A program made the position numbers and the translations under genes. 64,000 nucleotides of DNA from Pseudochelatococcus lubricantis (GTDB lineage: Bacteria; Pseudomonadota; Alphaproteobacteria; Rhizobiales; Beijerinckiaceae): contig NZ_JBHLXC010000006.1 in assembly GCF_042432495.1 (NCBI RefSeq), positions 248,001-312,000 of the forward strand, in the 5' to 3' direction. The stretch's first letter is position 1. The number at the start of each line of letters is the position of its first letter. This document shows positions 43,310-54,732 of the stretch, piece after piece. The notes beneath the pieces are model-generated. The model saw only the letters and a program-made list of their open reading frames with translations. It had not been told where the DNA came from and made no database searches.

Positions 43310-44845
43310 ATGTCCGCTGTTCCTCCCCGTCTCGCCCTTGCCGGAATAACGAAGCGGTTCGGCGCGGTGGTGGCGAACGACGACATTTCCTTCTCCGTCG
43401 CCCCCGGCGAGATACACGCGCTCGTGGGAGAGAACGGCGCGGGCAAGAGCACGCTGGTGAAGATCATCTACGGCCTGCTGCGGCCGGACGCCGGGGTGAT
43501 TCGCTGGAACGGGGAAACCGTCGCCCCGACGGACCCGCACGCCGCGCGCCGCCTCGGCATCGGCATGGTGTTCCAGCATTTCTCGCTGTTCGATGCCTTC
43601 ACGGTGGCGGAAAACATCGCGCTCGGCCTCGACGCCGCCGGAGACCGGCGCACGCTCGCGGCACGCATCGCCTCCGTATCCGCGAGCTACGGCCTGCCGC
43701 TCGAACCCGGCCGCGCGGTCGGCACGCTCTCGATGGGCGAGCGCCAGCGTGTCGAGATCGTGCGCTGCCTGCTGCAGAACCCGCGGCTGCTGGTGATGGA
43801 CGAGCCGACGTCCGTCCTTACCCCGCAGGAGGCGGAGGTGCTGTTCGCCACCCTGCGTCGGCTCGCGGCGGAAGGCTGCTCCATTCTCTACATCAGCCAC
43901 AAGCTGGACGAAATCCGCGCGCTCTGCCAGCGCGCCACCATCCTGCGCGCCGGGCGCGTGGTGGCGAACTGCAACCCCGCCGTCGAGACCGCCCGTTCCA
44001 TGGCAGAGATGATGATCGGCAACGAGTTGCGCGTCACGAAACGCACGCCGTCCGACCGCACGCCGGAGAAGCCCGCGCGTCTGTCCGTCAACGGTCTTGA
44101 CCGGCCGGCGGAACGGGCGTTCGGCGTGGCGTTGCGGGACATTCGCTTTTCCGTCGGGCCGGGCGAAATCTTTGGCATCGCCGGTGTGGCGGGCAACGGG
44201 CAGGGAGAGCTGATGGAGGCATTGTCCGGCGAGTGGCGGACGTCCGCCGCCGCCGCGATCGCCGTCGACGGTGCGCCGGTCGCCGACAGGGGGCCGCAGG
44301 CACGCCGCCTCGCCGGCCTTTATACCCTGCCGGAGGAGCGCAATGGCCATGCCGCGGTGCCGGGCATGAGCCTCTCCGCCAACACGCTGCTCTCGGCCCG
44401 CCATCATATGGGGCTCACGCGCGCGGGTGTTATCCGGCGCGATGCGGCGCGGCGGTTCGCGCAGCGGATCGTCTCCGCCTTCGACGTGCGCACCTTCGGT
44501 GTCGACGTGCCGGCATCCAGCCTGTCCGGCGGCAACCTGCAGAAGTTCGTGGTGGGGCGGGAGCTGCTGCAGAAGCCCGCCGTGCTCGTTGTGGCACAGC
44601 CCACCTGGGGCGTCGACGCCGGAGCCGCCGCAGCGATCCATATCGCGCTCGCCGACCTGGCGCGGGAAGGGGCCGCCATCGTGGTGATCTCGCAGGACCT
44701 CGACGAACTGCTGTCGCTGACCGACCGCATCGCCGTCATCAGCGGCGGGCGGCTGTCGCGCGCGCTGCAAACCGCGCAGGTGACGGTGGACGAGATCGGC
44801 CTGCTGATGGGCGGCGCGGAGGGAGAAACGCGCGATGCGGCTTGA
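43310..44845 (+). CDS. BMP/nucleoside-type ABC importer, duplicated ATPase subunit
   Basis: A 511-residue protein with two fused ATPase domains, as in the sugar- and nucleoside-type (YufO/NupA, RbsA-like) importers. First domain: Walker A GENGAGKST, signature LSMGERQR, Walker B LLVMDEPTS. Second domain: GVAGNGQGE in place of a normal Walker A, and signature LSGGNLQK with VLVVAQPTWGVD, the usual degenerate second site. The ATG giving MSAVPPRLALAG fits homologues. It opens a four-gene plus-strand operon with two permeases and a BMP-type binding protein. Confidence 0.93.
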   Translation: MSAVPPRLALAGITKRFGAVVANDDISFSVAPGEIHALVGENGAGKSTLVKIIYGLLRPDAGVIRWNGETVAPTDPHAARRLGIGMVFQHFSLFDAFTVAENIALGLDAAGDRRTLAARIASVSASYGLPLEPGRAVGTLSMGERQRVEIVRCLLQNPRLLVMDEPTSVLTPQEAEVLFATLRRLAAEGCSILYISHKLDEIRALCQRATILRAGRVVANCNPAVETARSMAEMMIGNELRVTKRTPSDRTPEKPARLSVNGLDRPAERAFGVALRDIRFSVGPGEIFGIAGVAGNGQGELMEALSGEWRTSAAAAIAVDGAPVADRGPQARRLAGLYTLPEERNGHAAVPGMSLSANTLLSARHHMGLTRAGVIRRDAARRFAQRIVSAFDVRTFGVDVPASSLSGGNLQKFVVGRELLQKPAVLVVAQPTWGVDAGAAAAIHIALADLAREGAAIVVISQDLDELLSLTDRIAVISGGRLSRALQTAQVTVDEIGLLMGGAEGETRDAA

Positions 44846-45917
44846 ACTCGTGCGCCGGCCCGACAGCCCGTGGTTCGGGATCGTGGCGCCGCTTCTGGCG
44901 GTGGCGCTCACGGTTGCCTCGGGCTTCGTGCTGTTTCTGGCGCTGGGGCTCGATCCCGTGGAGACGCTCTACCAGTTCATGCTCGCGCCGCTCACGACCT
45001 TCCAGAGCTTGACGGAACTCGGCGTGAAAGGCGCGCCGCTGGCACTGATCGCCACGGGGCTCGCCATCGGCTTCCGCGCCAATGTCTGGAACATCGGCGC
45101 GGAGGGGCAGCTCATCATCGGCGCCATCGCGGCGGGCGGTGTGGCGCTGGCGTTCTGGAACGAGGCTGGCTGGTGGATACTGCCGTTGATGCTGGCGGCC
45201 TCTGTCGCCGGCGGCATGGCATGGGCCGCAATCCCGGCCTTTCTCAAGACCCGCTTCGGCGTCAACGAAATCCTCACCAGCCTGATGCTGACCTACGTCG
45301 CCGCGCTGATCCTGCAGATGCTCGTCTTCGGGCCCTGGAAAGACCCGGACGGCTTCAACTACCCGCAGACGCGGCTGTTCTCGGAAGCGGCGCTGCTGCC
45401 CGTGCTGATCGAGGGCACGCGGCTGCATGCCGGGGCGCTCGTGGCGCTGCTGGCGGCGCTCGCGGCGTGGTTCGTGATGGCGCGGACGGTGACGGGCTTC
45501 GAGATCGCGGTCGTCGGCGACGCGCCGCAGGCGGCGCGCTTCGCGGGCTTCAGCACACGACGCACGGTGTGGCTGTCCTTCCTGGTGGGCGGCGGCGCCG
45601 CCGGCCTGGCCGGCGCGTTCGAGGCCGCCGGGCCCATAGGCCAGCTCGTGCCGGTGCTCACGCCCGGCTATGGCTTCACGGCCATCATCGTGGCCTTCCT
45701 CGGCCGCCTCAGCCCGCCCGGCATCGTCGCGGCGGCGGCGCTGATGGCCCTGACCTACATCGGCGGCGAGAACGCGCAGATCACCGCCGGCCTGCCGCAG
45801 GCGGCGACAGGCGTGTTCCAGGGCATGCTGCTGTTCTATCTGCTGGCGACCGACGGCCTGCTGCGCTTCCGCATCCGGCTCACCGGCGCGCGTTCCCCGC
45901 GGGCGGCGCAACCATGA
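44835..45917 (+). CDS. BMP/nucleoside-type ABC importer, permease 1
   Basis: A 360-residue inner-membrane permease of the branched-chain/sugar/nucleoside type (BPD_transp_2): many hydrophobic helices and family blocks GFRANVWNIGAEGQLIIGAI near residue 75 and VGDAPQAARFAGFSTRR near residue 220, followed by VAFLGRLSPPGIVAAA. The start overlaps the ATPase gene by 11 bp and the stop overlaps the next permease (ATGA). Probable substrates of this class are purine nucleosides; the precise one is not readable. Confidence 0.93.
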   Translation: MRLELVRRPDSPWFGIVAPLLAVALTVASGFVLFLALGLDPVETLYQFMLAPLTTFQSLTELGVKGAPLALIATGLAIGFRANVWNIGAEGQLIIGAIAAGGVALAFWNEAGWWILPLMLAASVAGGMAWAAIPAFLKTRFGVNEILTSLMLTYVAALILQMLVFGPWKDPDGFNYPQTRLFSEAALLPVLIEGTRLHAGALVALLAALAAWFVMARTVTGFEIAVVGDAPQAARFAGFSTRRTVWLSFLVGGGAAGLAGAFEAAGPIGQLVPVLTPGYGFTAIIVAFLGRLSPPGIVAAAALMALTYIGGENAQITAGLPQAATGVFQGMLLFYLLATDGLLRFRIRLTGARSPRAAQP

Positions 45918-46840
45918 TCGACTTTCTCATCCCCGTCATGGCGGCGGCCATCAGCGCCGCGACGCCGCTGCTGCTCGCGGCGACCGGCGAACTCGTGGTG
46001 GAGCGCTCGGGCGTGCTCAATCTCGGCATCGAGGGCATGATGCTGATGGGGGCGATGGCCGGTTTCGCGGCGGCGCTGCTCACCGGCTCCCACCTCGCGG
46101 GCCTGCTGGCGGCGGCGCTGGCCGGGATGCTGATGGCGCTCGTCTTCGCCGTCCTCACGCTCTCGCTTTCCGCCAACCAGGTGGCTTCCGGGCTTGCGCT
46201 GACGATCTTCGGCATAGGCCTGTCGGCGCTGGTCGGCGCGCCTTACGTCGGCCAGCCGGTTCCGGCGCTGCCGAAGCTCGACATCACCGGCCTTTCGGAC
46301 CTTCCCGTCGCCGGCCCGCTGCTGTTCAGGCATGACGGGCTCGTCTATTTCTCGGTCGCTGCCGTCGCCGCGACGTGGTGGTTCCTGAACCGCACCCATG
46401 CCGGGCTGAAGCTGCGGGCCGTGGGGGAGTCGGCGCAAGCCGCGCACGCGCTGGGCCACCCGGTCATCGCCATCCGCTACGCGGCGAGCCTCTTCGGCGG
46501 CGCCATGGCCGGGCTCGCGGGCGCCTTCCTGTCGCTGTCCTACACGCCGATGTGGATGGAGGGCATGACAGCCGGGCGCGGCTGGATCGCGCTGGCGCTC
46601 GTGGTGTTCTCGGCGTGGAGGCCGTGGCGCGCGCTCGTCGGCGCCTATCTGTTCGGCGGCGTCGGCATCGTGCAGCTCCACGCGCAAGGCGCGTGGGGGC
46701 TGCCCTCGGAAATGTTCTCGATGCTGCCGTATGTCGCCACCGTCCTCGTGCTTACCGTCATTTCGGCCCGGTCGCAGGCAGGCGGGACGGGCTCGCGCGC
46801 ACCGGCGGACCTCGGCAAGCCGTTCCGCGCATCGCGCTGA
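45914..46840 (+). CDS. BMP/nucleoside-type ABC importer, permease 2
   Basis: A 308-residue permease, partner of the preceding one. Family blocks: LLLAATGELVVERSGVLNLGIEGMMLMGA near residue 20 and LRAVGESAQAAHALGH near residue 175, with about eight hydrophobic helices. The ATG overlaps the preceding stop (ATGA). The tail is polar (SQAGGTGSRAPADLGKPF), cytoplasmic by expectation. Confidence 0.93.
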   Translation: MIDFLIPVMAAAISAATPLLLAATGELVVERSGVLNLGIEGMMLMGAMAGFAAALLTGSHLAGLLAAALAGMLMALVFAVLTLSLSANQVASGLALTIFGIGLSALVGAPYVGQPVPALPKLDITGLSDLPVAGPLLFRHDGLVYFSVAAVAATWWFLNRTHAGLKLRAVGESAQAAHALGHPVIAIRYAASLFGGAMAGLAGAFLSLSYTPMWMEGMTAGRGWIALALVVFSAWRPWRALVGAYLFGGVGIVQLHAQGAWGLPSEMFSMLPYVATVLVLTVISARSQAGGTGSRAPADLGKPFRASR

Positions 46841-46958
46841 GGCAGCGGTGCCGCGGGCGGCGCACAAATTGCGGTCACCGCACATTTTGCCGTTCAAAGC
46901 AGACGCGAAAACCTATATGCATCAGCGCGATCGGTTTACGCTTCCCGAAGGAAACCAG

Positions 46959-48050
46959 ATGTCGGAAATCACCTCGCTCCCCCTTTCCCGGCGCTCGCTG
47001 ATCGTCGGTGCCGGTGCAACGGCGGCCATGCTGGCCGGAACCCGGACGGGCCTCGCCGCCGATCCGCTCAAGGTCGGCTTCGTCTACGTCGGCCCCATCG
47101 GCGACCACGGCTACAGCTACTCGCACGATCTCGGCCGCAAGGCGGTCGAGGCGGAGTTCGGCGACCGCGTCAAGGTCACCTTCGTCGAGAACGTCAACGA
47201 AGGTCCGGATTCCGAGCGCGTCATCCGCCAGCTCGCGACGGCGGGCAACGGCCTGATCTTCTCGACCTCCTTCGGCTTCATGCAGCCGACGATCCGCGTG
47301 GCGCGCCAGTTCCCCAAGGTCGTGTTCGAGCACGCCACCGGCTACATGCGCGCCGACAACGTCGGCATCTACAACGGCCGCTTCTATGAGGGGCGGGCGG
47401 TGCTCGGCACCATCGCCGGGCTCGTGTCGAAGACCGGCTCGGTCGGCTATGTCGCGTCATTTCCGATTCCGGAAGTGATCATGGGCATCAACGCCTTCCT
47501 GCTCGCCGCGCGCAAGGTGCGGCCGGATCTCACCGTGAAGGTGATCTGGCTGAACTCGTGGTATGACCCCGGCAAGGAAGCCGATGCCGCCAAGGCGCTG
47601 ATCGACGGCGGCGCCGACGTCATCGCCCAGCATGTCGACAGCCCCGCCGCCATGCAGGTGGCCGAGGCACGTGGCGCCTACGCCTTCGGGCAGGCGAGCG
47701 ACATGTCGCGCTTCGCGCCGCGCGCGCACCTCACCGCCATTGTCTACGACTGGGCGCCCTACTACAAGGAGCGCGTCAAGCTGGTGCTGGACGGGGCGTG
47801 GAAGTCGGACGACACTTGGTGGGGCCTCAAGGAAGGGCTGATCAGGATGGCGCCCTACAACCCCTCCCTGCCGGAAGAAATCCGCAAGCAGGCCGATGCC
47901 GTCCGCGACGCGATCGCCGCCGGGACGCTACAGCCCTTCGCCGGCCCGGTGAAGGACCAGAAGGGTGCGGTGCGGATCGCCGCGGGCGAAACCATCAGCG
48001 ACGCCGACCTGCTGAAGATGGACTGGCTCGTCGAGGGCGTGCAGAGCTGA
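46959..48050 (+). CDS. BMP-family (PnrA-like) substrate-binding protein, Tat-exported
   Basis: A 363-residue periplasmic binding protein of the BMP/PnrA family, which bind purine nucleosides in known members. A twin-arginine signal (LSRRSLIVGAGATAAMLAG) starts it, cut near GLAADP. Family features include VGFVYVGPIGDHGYSYSHDLGR, the DSERVIRQLATAGNGLIFSTSF block and the EVIMGINAFLLAARKV block. It follows the second permease by 118 bp and ends the importer operon, facing the hybrid kinase gene. The ATG has AAGGAAACC about 5 bp upstream. Confidence 0.93.
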   Translation: MSEITSLPLSRRSLIVGAGATAAMLAGTRTGLAADPLKVGFVYVGPIGDHGYSYSHDLGRKAVEAEFGDRVKVTFVENVNEGPDSERVIRQLATAGNGLIFSTSFGFMQPTIRVARQFPKVVFEHATGYMRADNVGIYNGRFYEGRAVLGTIAGLVSKTGSVGYVASFPIPEVIMGINAFLLAARKVRPDLTVKVIWLNSWYDPGKEADAAKALIDGGADVIAQHVDSPAAMQVAEARGAYAFGQASDMSRFAPRAHLTAIVYDWAPYYKERVKLVLDGAWKSDDTWWGLKEGLIRMAPYNPSLPEEIRKQADAVRDAIAAGTLQPFAGPVKDQKGAVRIAAGETISDADLLKMDWLVEGVQS

Positions 48051-48089
48051 TACGGCGCTCCGCCGGAACTCCGGAAACGGCGGGCGGGC

Positions 48090-51000
48090 CTACACGGACC
48101 CTGCGTCCACGGCCCGCCAGCGCGTCAGCAGCGCGCGCAGCACGGCCGGCTTCAGCGGCTTGTGCAGCACGTGAACGCCGGCCGCCTCGGCGCGCTGCCG
48201 CACGGTCGGGGACCTGTCCGCCGTCAGCAGGATGGCGGGCACCGGTCGGCGCAGCCGCTCCCGCAGCGCCGCGATGGCGGCAAGTCCGTCGCCCTGATCG
48301 AGGTGGTAATCGGCGATCAGCACATCCGGCGGCCGCGTGCAGCGCGCCAGCCGGTCGAGCGCCGTACCGACGCCGTCGGCCGTCACGATCGTGCAGCCCC
48401 AGCCGGTGAGCAGCTGGCGCATGCCGTCAATGATGGTGGGCTCGTTGTCGATGGCGAACACCGCGAGGTCCTCCAGGCCGGTCACCGGCGCGACGGGTAG
48501 TTGCGGCGCCGGCGTCTCCGGCGCGACGGGCTCCGTCAGCGGCACCGTCACCATGAATACCGTGCCCTTGCCCGGCTCCGAGCACAGCGACACCGGATGG
48601 GCGAGCACGCGGCTGATGCGCTCGACGATGGACAGGCCGAGCCCCAGCCCCCGCGCGATCTTCGCTCCCTGCTGTAGCCGCTGGAACTCACGGAACACCA
48701 GGTGCTGCTGGCTGGCCGGAATGCCGAGGCCAGTGTCCCAGACCTCGATGCGCAGACTGCTGCCGCGCCGGCGCGCGCCTATCAGCACACGGCCGGAGGG
48801 CGTGTACTTGATTGCATTCGAGACGAAATTCTGCAGCATGCGCCTCAACAGCCGCCGGTCGGAGCGCACCGTGAGTGCCGGCGCGACGACCCGCAGCCCC
48901 ACGTGCTTCTCCTGCGCGGCCATGCCGAATTCGCGCTGCAACTGGCGCAGGAGACTGTCGATGCGCAGGCTCGACAGTTCCGGCTGCATGACGCCGCTGT
49001 CGAGGCGCGAGATGTCGAGCAGCGCGGTGAGGATTTCCTCGACGGCATCGAGCGACGCCTCGACATTCTCGGCAAGCGCCGCATTGTCCGCCTTGCGGTC
49101 ACGCTCCACCAGCGATGTGGCGTAAAGGCGGGCGGCGTTCAGCGGCTGCAGGATATCGTGGCTGGCGGCGGCCAGAAAGCGCGTCTTGGAGGCGTTCGCC
49201 TCCTCCGCCTCGGCCTTGGCGCGGGTGAGGGCGACGTTGAGCTGCGTCAGTTCCTCGGTCCGTTCGCGCACGCGCTGCTCCAGCGCCTCCTCCTCGGCGG
49301 CCGCTTCGGTGATATCGGTATAGGTCGTGACCACGCCGCCGTCCGGCAGGTGGTTGGAGCGCACCTCGATGACGCGGTTCGCCGGGTAGAGACGCAGGCG
49401 CGCCGGCTCCACCTCGCTGATGAGGCTCGCGAGACGCACGGCGACCAGATCCTCCGTGTCGCCCGGCCCGTAGGACCCGCGCTCGGCATTATAGCGGACG
49501 ATCTCATCGATGCCGACACCGAAGCGCACGAGGTGGGGCGGCAGGTCGTACAGGTCCCGGAAGGCGCGGTTCCAGCCGATGAGCCGCAGGTCTCGATCGA
49601 GGATCGTGATGCCTTGCCGCGCGTGGTCGAGGCCGTGCTGGAGAATGTCGCGGTTGTACTGGATGGCGGCGGAGGCGTCGTCGAGCAGGCGCAGCGCATC
49701 GTGCGTGGAGAGGTTGCGCCCGCGCAGCAGCAGCGACAGCACCAGCCGCGAGCTTGACGCGCCTATGGCGGAGGCGAGCAGGTGCTCGGCGTAACGCAGG
49801 AGATGGATGTCCGCCTCGCCGGACGTCGGCCCGCCGCGATGGGCCGTGAAGCTCTCGAAGGCGCGCTCCGTGCGCTCGTTGCCGAGATAGCGGGCTACGA
49901 CGCCCTTCAGGTCCTCCACGGAAACCGGAGAACGGCGCAGCCAGAACGTCTGCACCACGGCGAGAGGCGCGCCGTCCGAACCGACAAAGACGTTCGCCTG
50001 CAGGCGTTCCAGCGCCGTTTCCGGCCGCAGCAGCGAGAACACGACGTAGGCCGCGAGATTGACCGACAGGCTCCACAACACGCCATGCGTCAGCTCCGGC
50101 AGATCGGTGCCGAACAGCGCCGTCGGCCGCAGGGCCTCGATGGCAAAGGGTCCCTGCGCTACGAAGGACGCCCAGTCGCCGCCCCCGCTGCCGGCGAGGC
50201 TCGGCAGCAGCAGCGTATAGGCCCATGCCAGGAAACCCGCGACGAGCCCGGCGCTCGCGCCGAGCGCCGTGCCGCGCCGCCAGACGAAGCCGCCGACAAA
50301 GGCGGGGCCGAGCTGCGCGATGGCCGCGAACGACAGAAAGCCGATGGAGGCCAGCGCCGCTTCGCCCGATACCCGATAGTAGACATACGCGAGCAGGATT
50401 ACCGTGACGATGGAGCCGCGCCGCACCAGCAGCACGAAGCCGCTGAGGTCGCCCGTGTTGTGGGTGTTGGCGCGCGCGCGCCGCCGCAGGATGAAGGGGA
50501 TGACGAGATCGTTCGAGATCATGATGGCGAGCGCCACCGAATCGACGATCACCATGGCGGTTGCCGCCGACAGCCCGCCGATGAAGGCGATCAGCGCCAT
50601 CGTGTGCGCTCCCGCCGACAGCGGCAGCGCCAGCACCGTCATGTCGGGATCGATGGCGCCCTCCGGGAACGCCGCCTGCCCGGCAAGCGCCAACGGCAGC
50701 ACGAAGACATTGATGGCGATGAGGTAGAGCGGAAACATCCACGCCGCGCGGCGCACATCCGAGATATCGCGGTTCTCGACGATGATCATGTGGAACTGGC
50801 GCGGCAGCAGCATCGCCATGCCGAGCGACAGCAGCGTGAGCGTCAGGTAGGTCACGACATCCGACGTCTTCTCCTGGATGTCGCCGCCCGGATGCGTGAC
50901 CGCCGCCCGCATGAGGATGTCGCCGACGCCGTCGAACATGACATAGGTCACGAAGATGCCGACGGCCAGAAAGGCAACCAGCTTGACGAGCGATTCCAGC

Positions 51001-51593
51001 GCGATGGCGAGCACGAGCCCGTCCTGGTGCTCGGTCGCGTCGACATGGCGGGTGCCGAACGCCACCGCGAATGCCGCCAGCACGGCCGCGACCACGAAGG
51101 CGAGATCGATGCCGAGCGCCGCCGGCGGGATGAAGGTGATGTCCGGCGCAGCCTCGAAGAACACTGTCAGCGAGGACGACACCGCCTTGAGCTGCAGGGC
51201 GATGTAGGGGATGACGCCGATTGCCGCGATCATCGTCACCAGCACGGCGACGCGGTCGTTTTTGCCGTAGCGGGCAGCGAGGAAGTCGGCGATGGAGGTG
51301 ATGTTCTGCGCCTTGGCGAGTTCCACCACGCGCGTGATGAAGCGGAACCCGAGCCCCAGCAGCAGCACGGGGCCGATGTAGACGGTGAGGAAGTCCAGCC
51401 CCGAACGGCCCGCAAGCCCGACCGAACCGAAGAAGGTCCACGACGTGCAGTAGACGGCGAGCGTCAGCGCATAGATGCTCGCGCGCGCGCTGCCGCCCAT
51501 CATGCGCTTGCCGAAGGTGTCGCCCATGTGGGCGACCGCGAACAGGCCGCACAGATAGACGAGCGCCACCAGAACGACGAGCCACCCTGCCAT
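48090..51593 (-). CDS. Hybrid histidine kinase with sodium:solute-symporter sensor domain
   Basis: A 1,167-residue membrane sensor of the NahK/CbrA-like class. Residues 1 to about 500 form a sodium:solute-symporter domain (about 12 helices; TSWTFFGSVGLAGRSGLDFLTVY, YIALQLKAVSSSL); a PAS domain lies near 630-750 (GITILDRDLRLIGWNRAF), then HisKA with phospho-His near residue 811 (FLAAASHDILQPLNAARLY), HATPase (NAIKYTP, DTGLGIP, GLGLGLSI) and a C-terminal receiver (VLIADYHLDQGDG with phospho-Asp, HKPLKP). It may sense a transported solute; which is unknown. It converges with the BMP importer gene 39 bp away but is not clearly linked to it. Confidence 0.92.
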   Translation of the reverse strand: MAGWLVVLVALVYLCGLFAVAHMGDTFGKRMMGGSARASIYALTLAVYCTSWTFFGSVGLAGRSGLDFLTVYIGPVLLLGLGFRFITRVVELAKAQNITSIADFLAARYGKNDRVAVLVTMIAAIGVIPYIALQLKAVSSSLTVFFEAAPDITFIPPAALGIDLAFVVAAVLAAFAVAFGTRHVDATEHQDGLVLAIALESLVKLVAFLAVGIFVTYVMFDGVGDILMRAAVTHPGGDIQEKTSDVVTYLTLTLLSLGMAMLLPRQFHMIIVENRDISDVRRAAWMFPLYLIAINVFVLPLALAGQAAFPEGAIDPDMTVLALPLSAGAHTMALIAFIGGLSAATAMVIVDSVALAIMISNDLVIPFILRRRARANTHNTGDLSGFVLLVRRGSIVTVILLAYVYYRVSGEAALASIGFLSFAAIAQLGPAFVGGFVWRRGTALGASAGLVAGFLAWAYTLLLPSLAGSGGGDWASFVAQGPFAIEALRPTALFGTDLPELTHGVLWSLSVNLAAYVVFSLLRPETALERLQANVFVGSDGAPLAVVQTFWLRRSPVSVEDLKGVVARYLGNERTERAFESFTAHRGGPTSGEADIHLLRYAEHLLASAIGASSSRLVLSLLLRGRNLSTHDALRLLDDASAAIQYNRDILQHGLDHARQGITILDRDLRLIGWNRAFRDLYDLPPHLVRFGVGIDEIVRYNAERGSYGPGDTEDLVAVRLASLISEVEPARLRLYPANRVIEVRSNHLPDGGVVTTYTDITEAAAEEEALEQRVRERTEELTQLNVALTRAKAEAEEANASKTRFLAAASHDILQPLNAARLYATSLVERDRKADNAALAENVEASLDAVEEILTALLDISRLDSGVMQPELSSLRIDSLLRQLQREFGMAAQEKHVGLRVVAPALTVRSDRRLLRRMLQNFVSNAIKYTPSGRVLIGARRRGSSLRIEVWDTGLGIPASQQHLVFREFQRLQQGAKIARGLGLGLSIVERISRVLAHPVSLCSEPGKGTVFMVTVPLTEPVAPETPAPQLPVAPVTGLEDLAVFAIDNEPTIIDGMRQLLTGWGCTIVTADGVGTALDRLARCTRPPDVLIADYHLDQGDGLAAIAALRERLRRPVPAILLTADRSPTVRQRAEAAGVHVLHKPLKPAVLRALLTRWRAVDAGSV

Positions 51594-51651
51594 CGTCTTC
51601 CTCCCCCGCCGTCAGATTAGGAGGTTTGCGCGGCGGAGGAAACAGGCGCGC

Positions 51652-53457
<1,806 letters not shown>

Positions 53458-53748
53458 GGCAACGCCATATCAGCCCGCGCGCCCGCCGCCAAGTGGGGGC
53501 AGCGCGCCTATCACGGAATTATTGGGCGTCACGCCTGCGGGCGCAAGCCCGAAGCGAGGTTCGCGCGCTGGCGATCGCATGTACGGATATCCGGAGAGCA
53601 CGGGCCGGCGTCACCGGCTTCATCACCGGAAAAATATCCGCTGAGGCGGAAAGCTCGTTCCGCACCTTGACTTGATACGATCGCGGACTAGTTTGTCGCA
53701 TCTCCAGATCGCCTCGCAAGTGCCGGGGCCAGTTCGGCAAAGATCGCG

Positions 53749-54681
53749 ATGACCACGCCCGATATAAAAGACCCCCTGCATCCCACACGTTCCTTTCAGG
53801 GGCTGATTCTCACGCTGCAGCGCTTCTGGGCGGCGGAGGGTTGCGTGATTCTTCAGCCTTACGACATGGAGGTGGGCGCGGGTACCTCGCATCCGGGCAC
53901 CATGCTGCGCTCGCTGGGGCCGAGGCCGTGGAAGGCGGCCTACGTGCAGCCCTCGCGCCGGCCCAAGGACGGGCGCTATGGCGAAAACCCCAACCGGCTT
54001 CAGCATTACTATCAGTTCCAGGTCATCCTGAAGCCCAATCCGCCGGACCTGCAGGAACTCTACCTGCGTTCTCTCGAAGCCATCGGCATCGATATGCGCG
54101 TGCACGACGTGCGCTTCGTCGAGGACGACTGGGAGAACCCGACTCTCGGCGCGTGGGGGCTCGGTTGGGAATGCTGGTGCGACGGGATGGAAGTGAGCCA
54201 GTTCACCTACTTCCAGCAGGTCGCCGGCATCGAATGCATGCCGGTGTCGGGCGAACTGACCTACGGGCTGGAACGCCTCGCGTGCTACCTGCAGAACGTC
54301 GAGAGCATCATGGACCTCAACTTCAACGGCCGCGAAGGCGACGAGAAGGTGATGTACCGTCAGGTCTTCCTGCAGGCCGAGCAGGAGTTCTCGCGCTACA
54401 ACTTCGAATACGCGAACACGGAGGCGCTTTTCCGCCGCTTCCGCGAGGCGGAGGAGGAGTGCCGGGCGCTGCTGGAAAAGGGCGCCTCGGCGGACGGGCG
54501 CCATCTCATGGTGCTGCCCGCCTACGACCAGTGCCTGAAGGCCGGCCATGCCTTCAACCTGCTCGATGCACGCGGCGTCATTTCGGTGACGGAGCGCCAG
54601 AGCTACATCCTGCGCGTGCGCGAACTCGCCAAGGCGTGCGGCGCGGCGTGGCTGCTGACGGAGGGCGGCGGCGCCGCATGA
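53749..54681 (+). CDS. glyQ: Glycine-tRNA ligase, alpha subunit
   Basis: Class II aminoacyl-tRNA synthetase alpha subunit, which makes glycyl-adenylate and forms an alpha2beta2 enzyme with GlyS. The 310-residue protein begins RSFQGLILTLQRFWAAEGCVILQPYDMEVGAGTSHPGT, the family hallmark, and has the QPSRRPKDGRYGENPNRLQHYYQFQ block. Encoded 51 bp before glyS. A likely promoter region lies upstream, shared with the divergent lepA. Confidence 0.97.
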   Translation: MTTPDIKDPLHPTRSFQGLILTLQRFWAAEGCVILQPYDMEVGAGTSHPGTMLRSLGPRPWKAAYVQPSRRPKDGRYGENPNRLQHYYQFQVILKPNPPDLQELYLRSLEAIGIDMRVHDVRFVEDDWENPTLGAWGLGWECWCDGMEVSQFTYFQQVAGIECMPVSGELTYGLERLACYLQNVESIMDLNFNGREGDEKVMYRQVFLQAEQEFSRYNFEYANTEALFRRFREAEEECRALLEKGASADGRHLMVLPAYDQCLKAGHAFNLLDARGVISVTERQSYILRVRELAKACGAAWLLTEGGGAA

Positions 54682-54732
54682 CGCCCGCCCACGACCTCCG
54701 CATTCGACCCGACACGAGAAAAGCCACGACCG

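Noticed and set aside
43201..44100. Second open frame over the importer ATPase gene
   Set aside because: Arg/Ala/Gly-rich shadow of the ATPase frame with no domain; same for many other long frames antisense to genes here.
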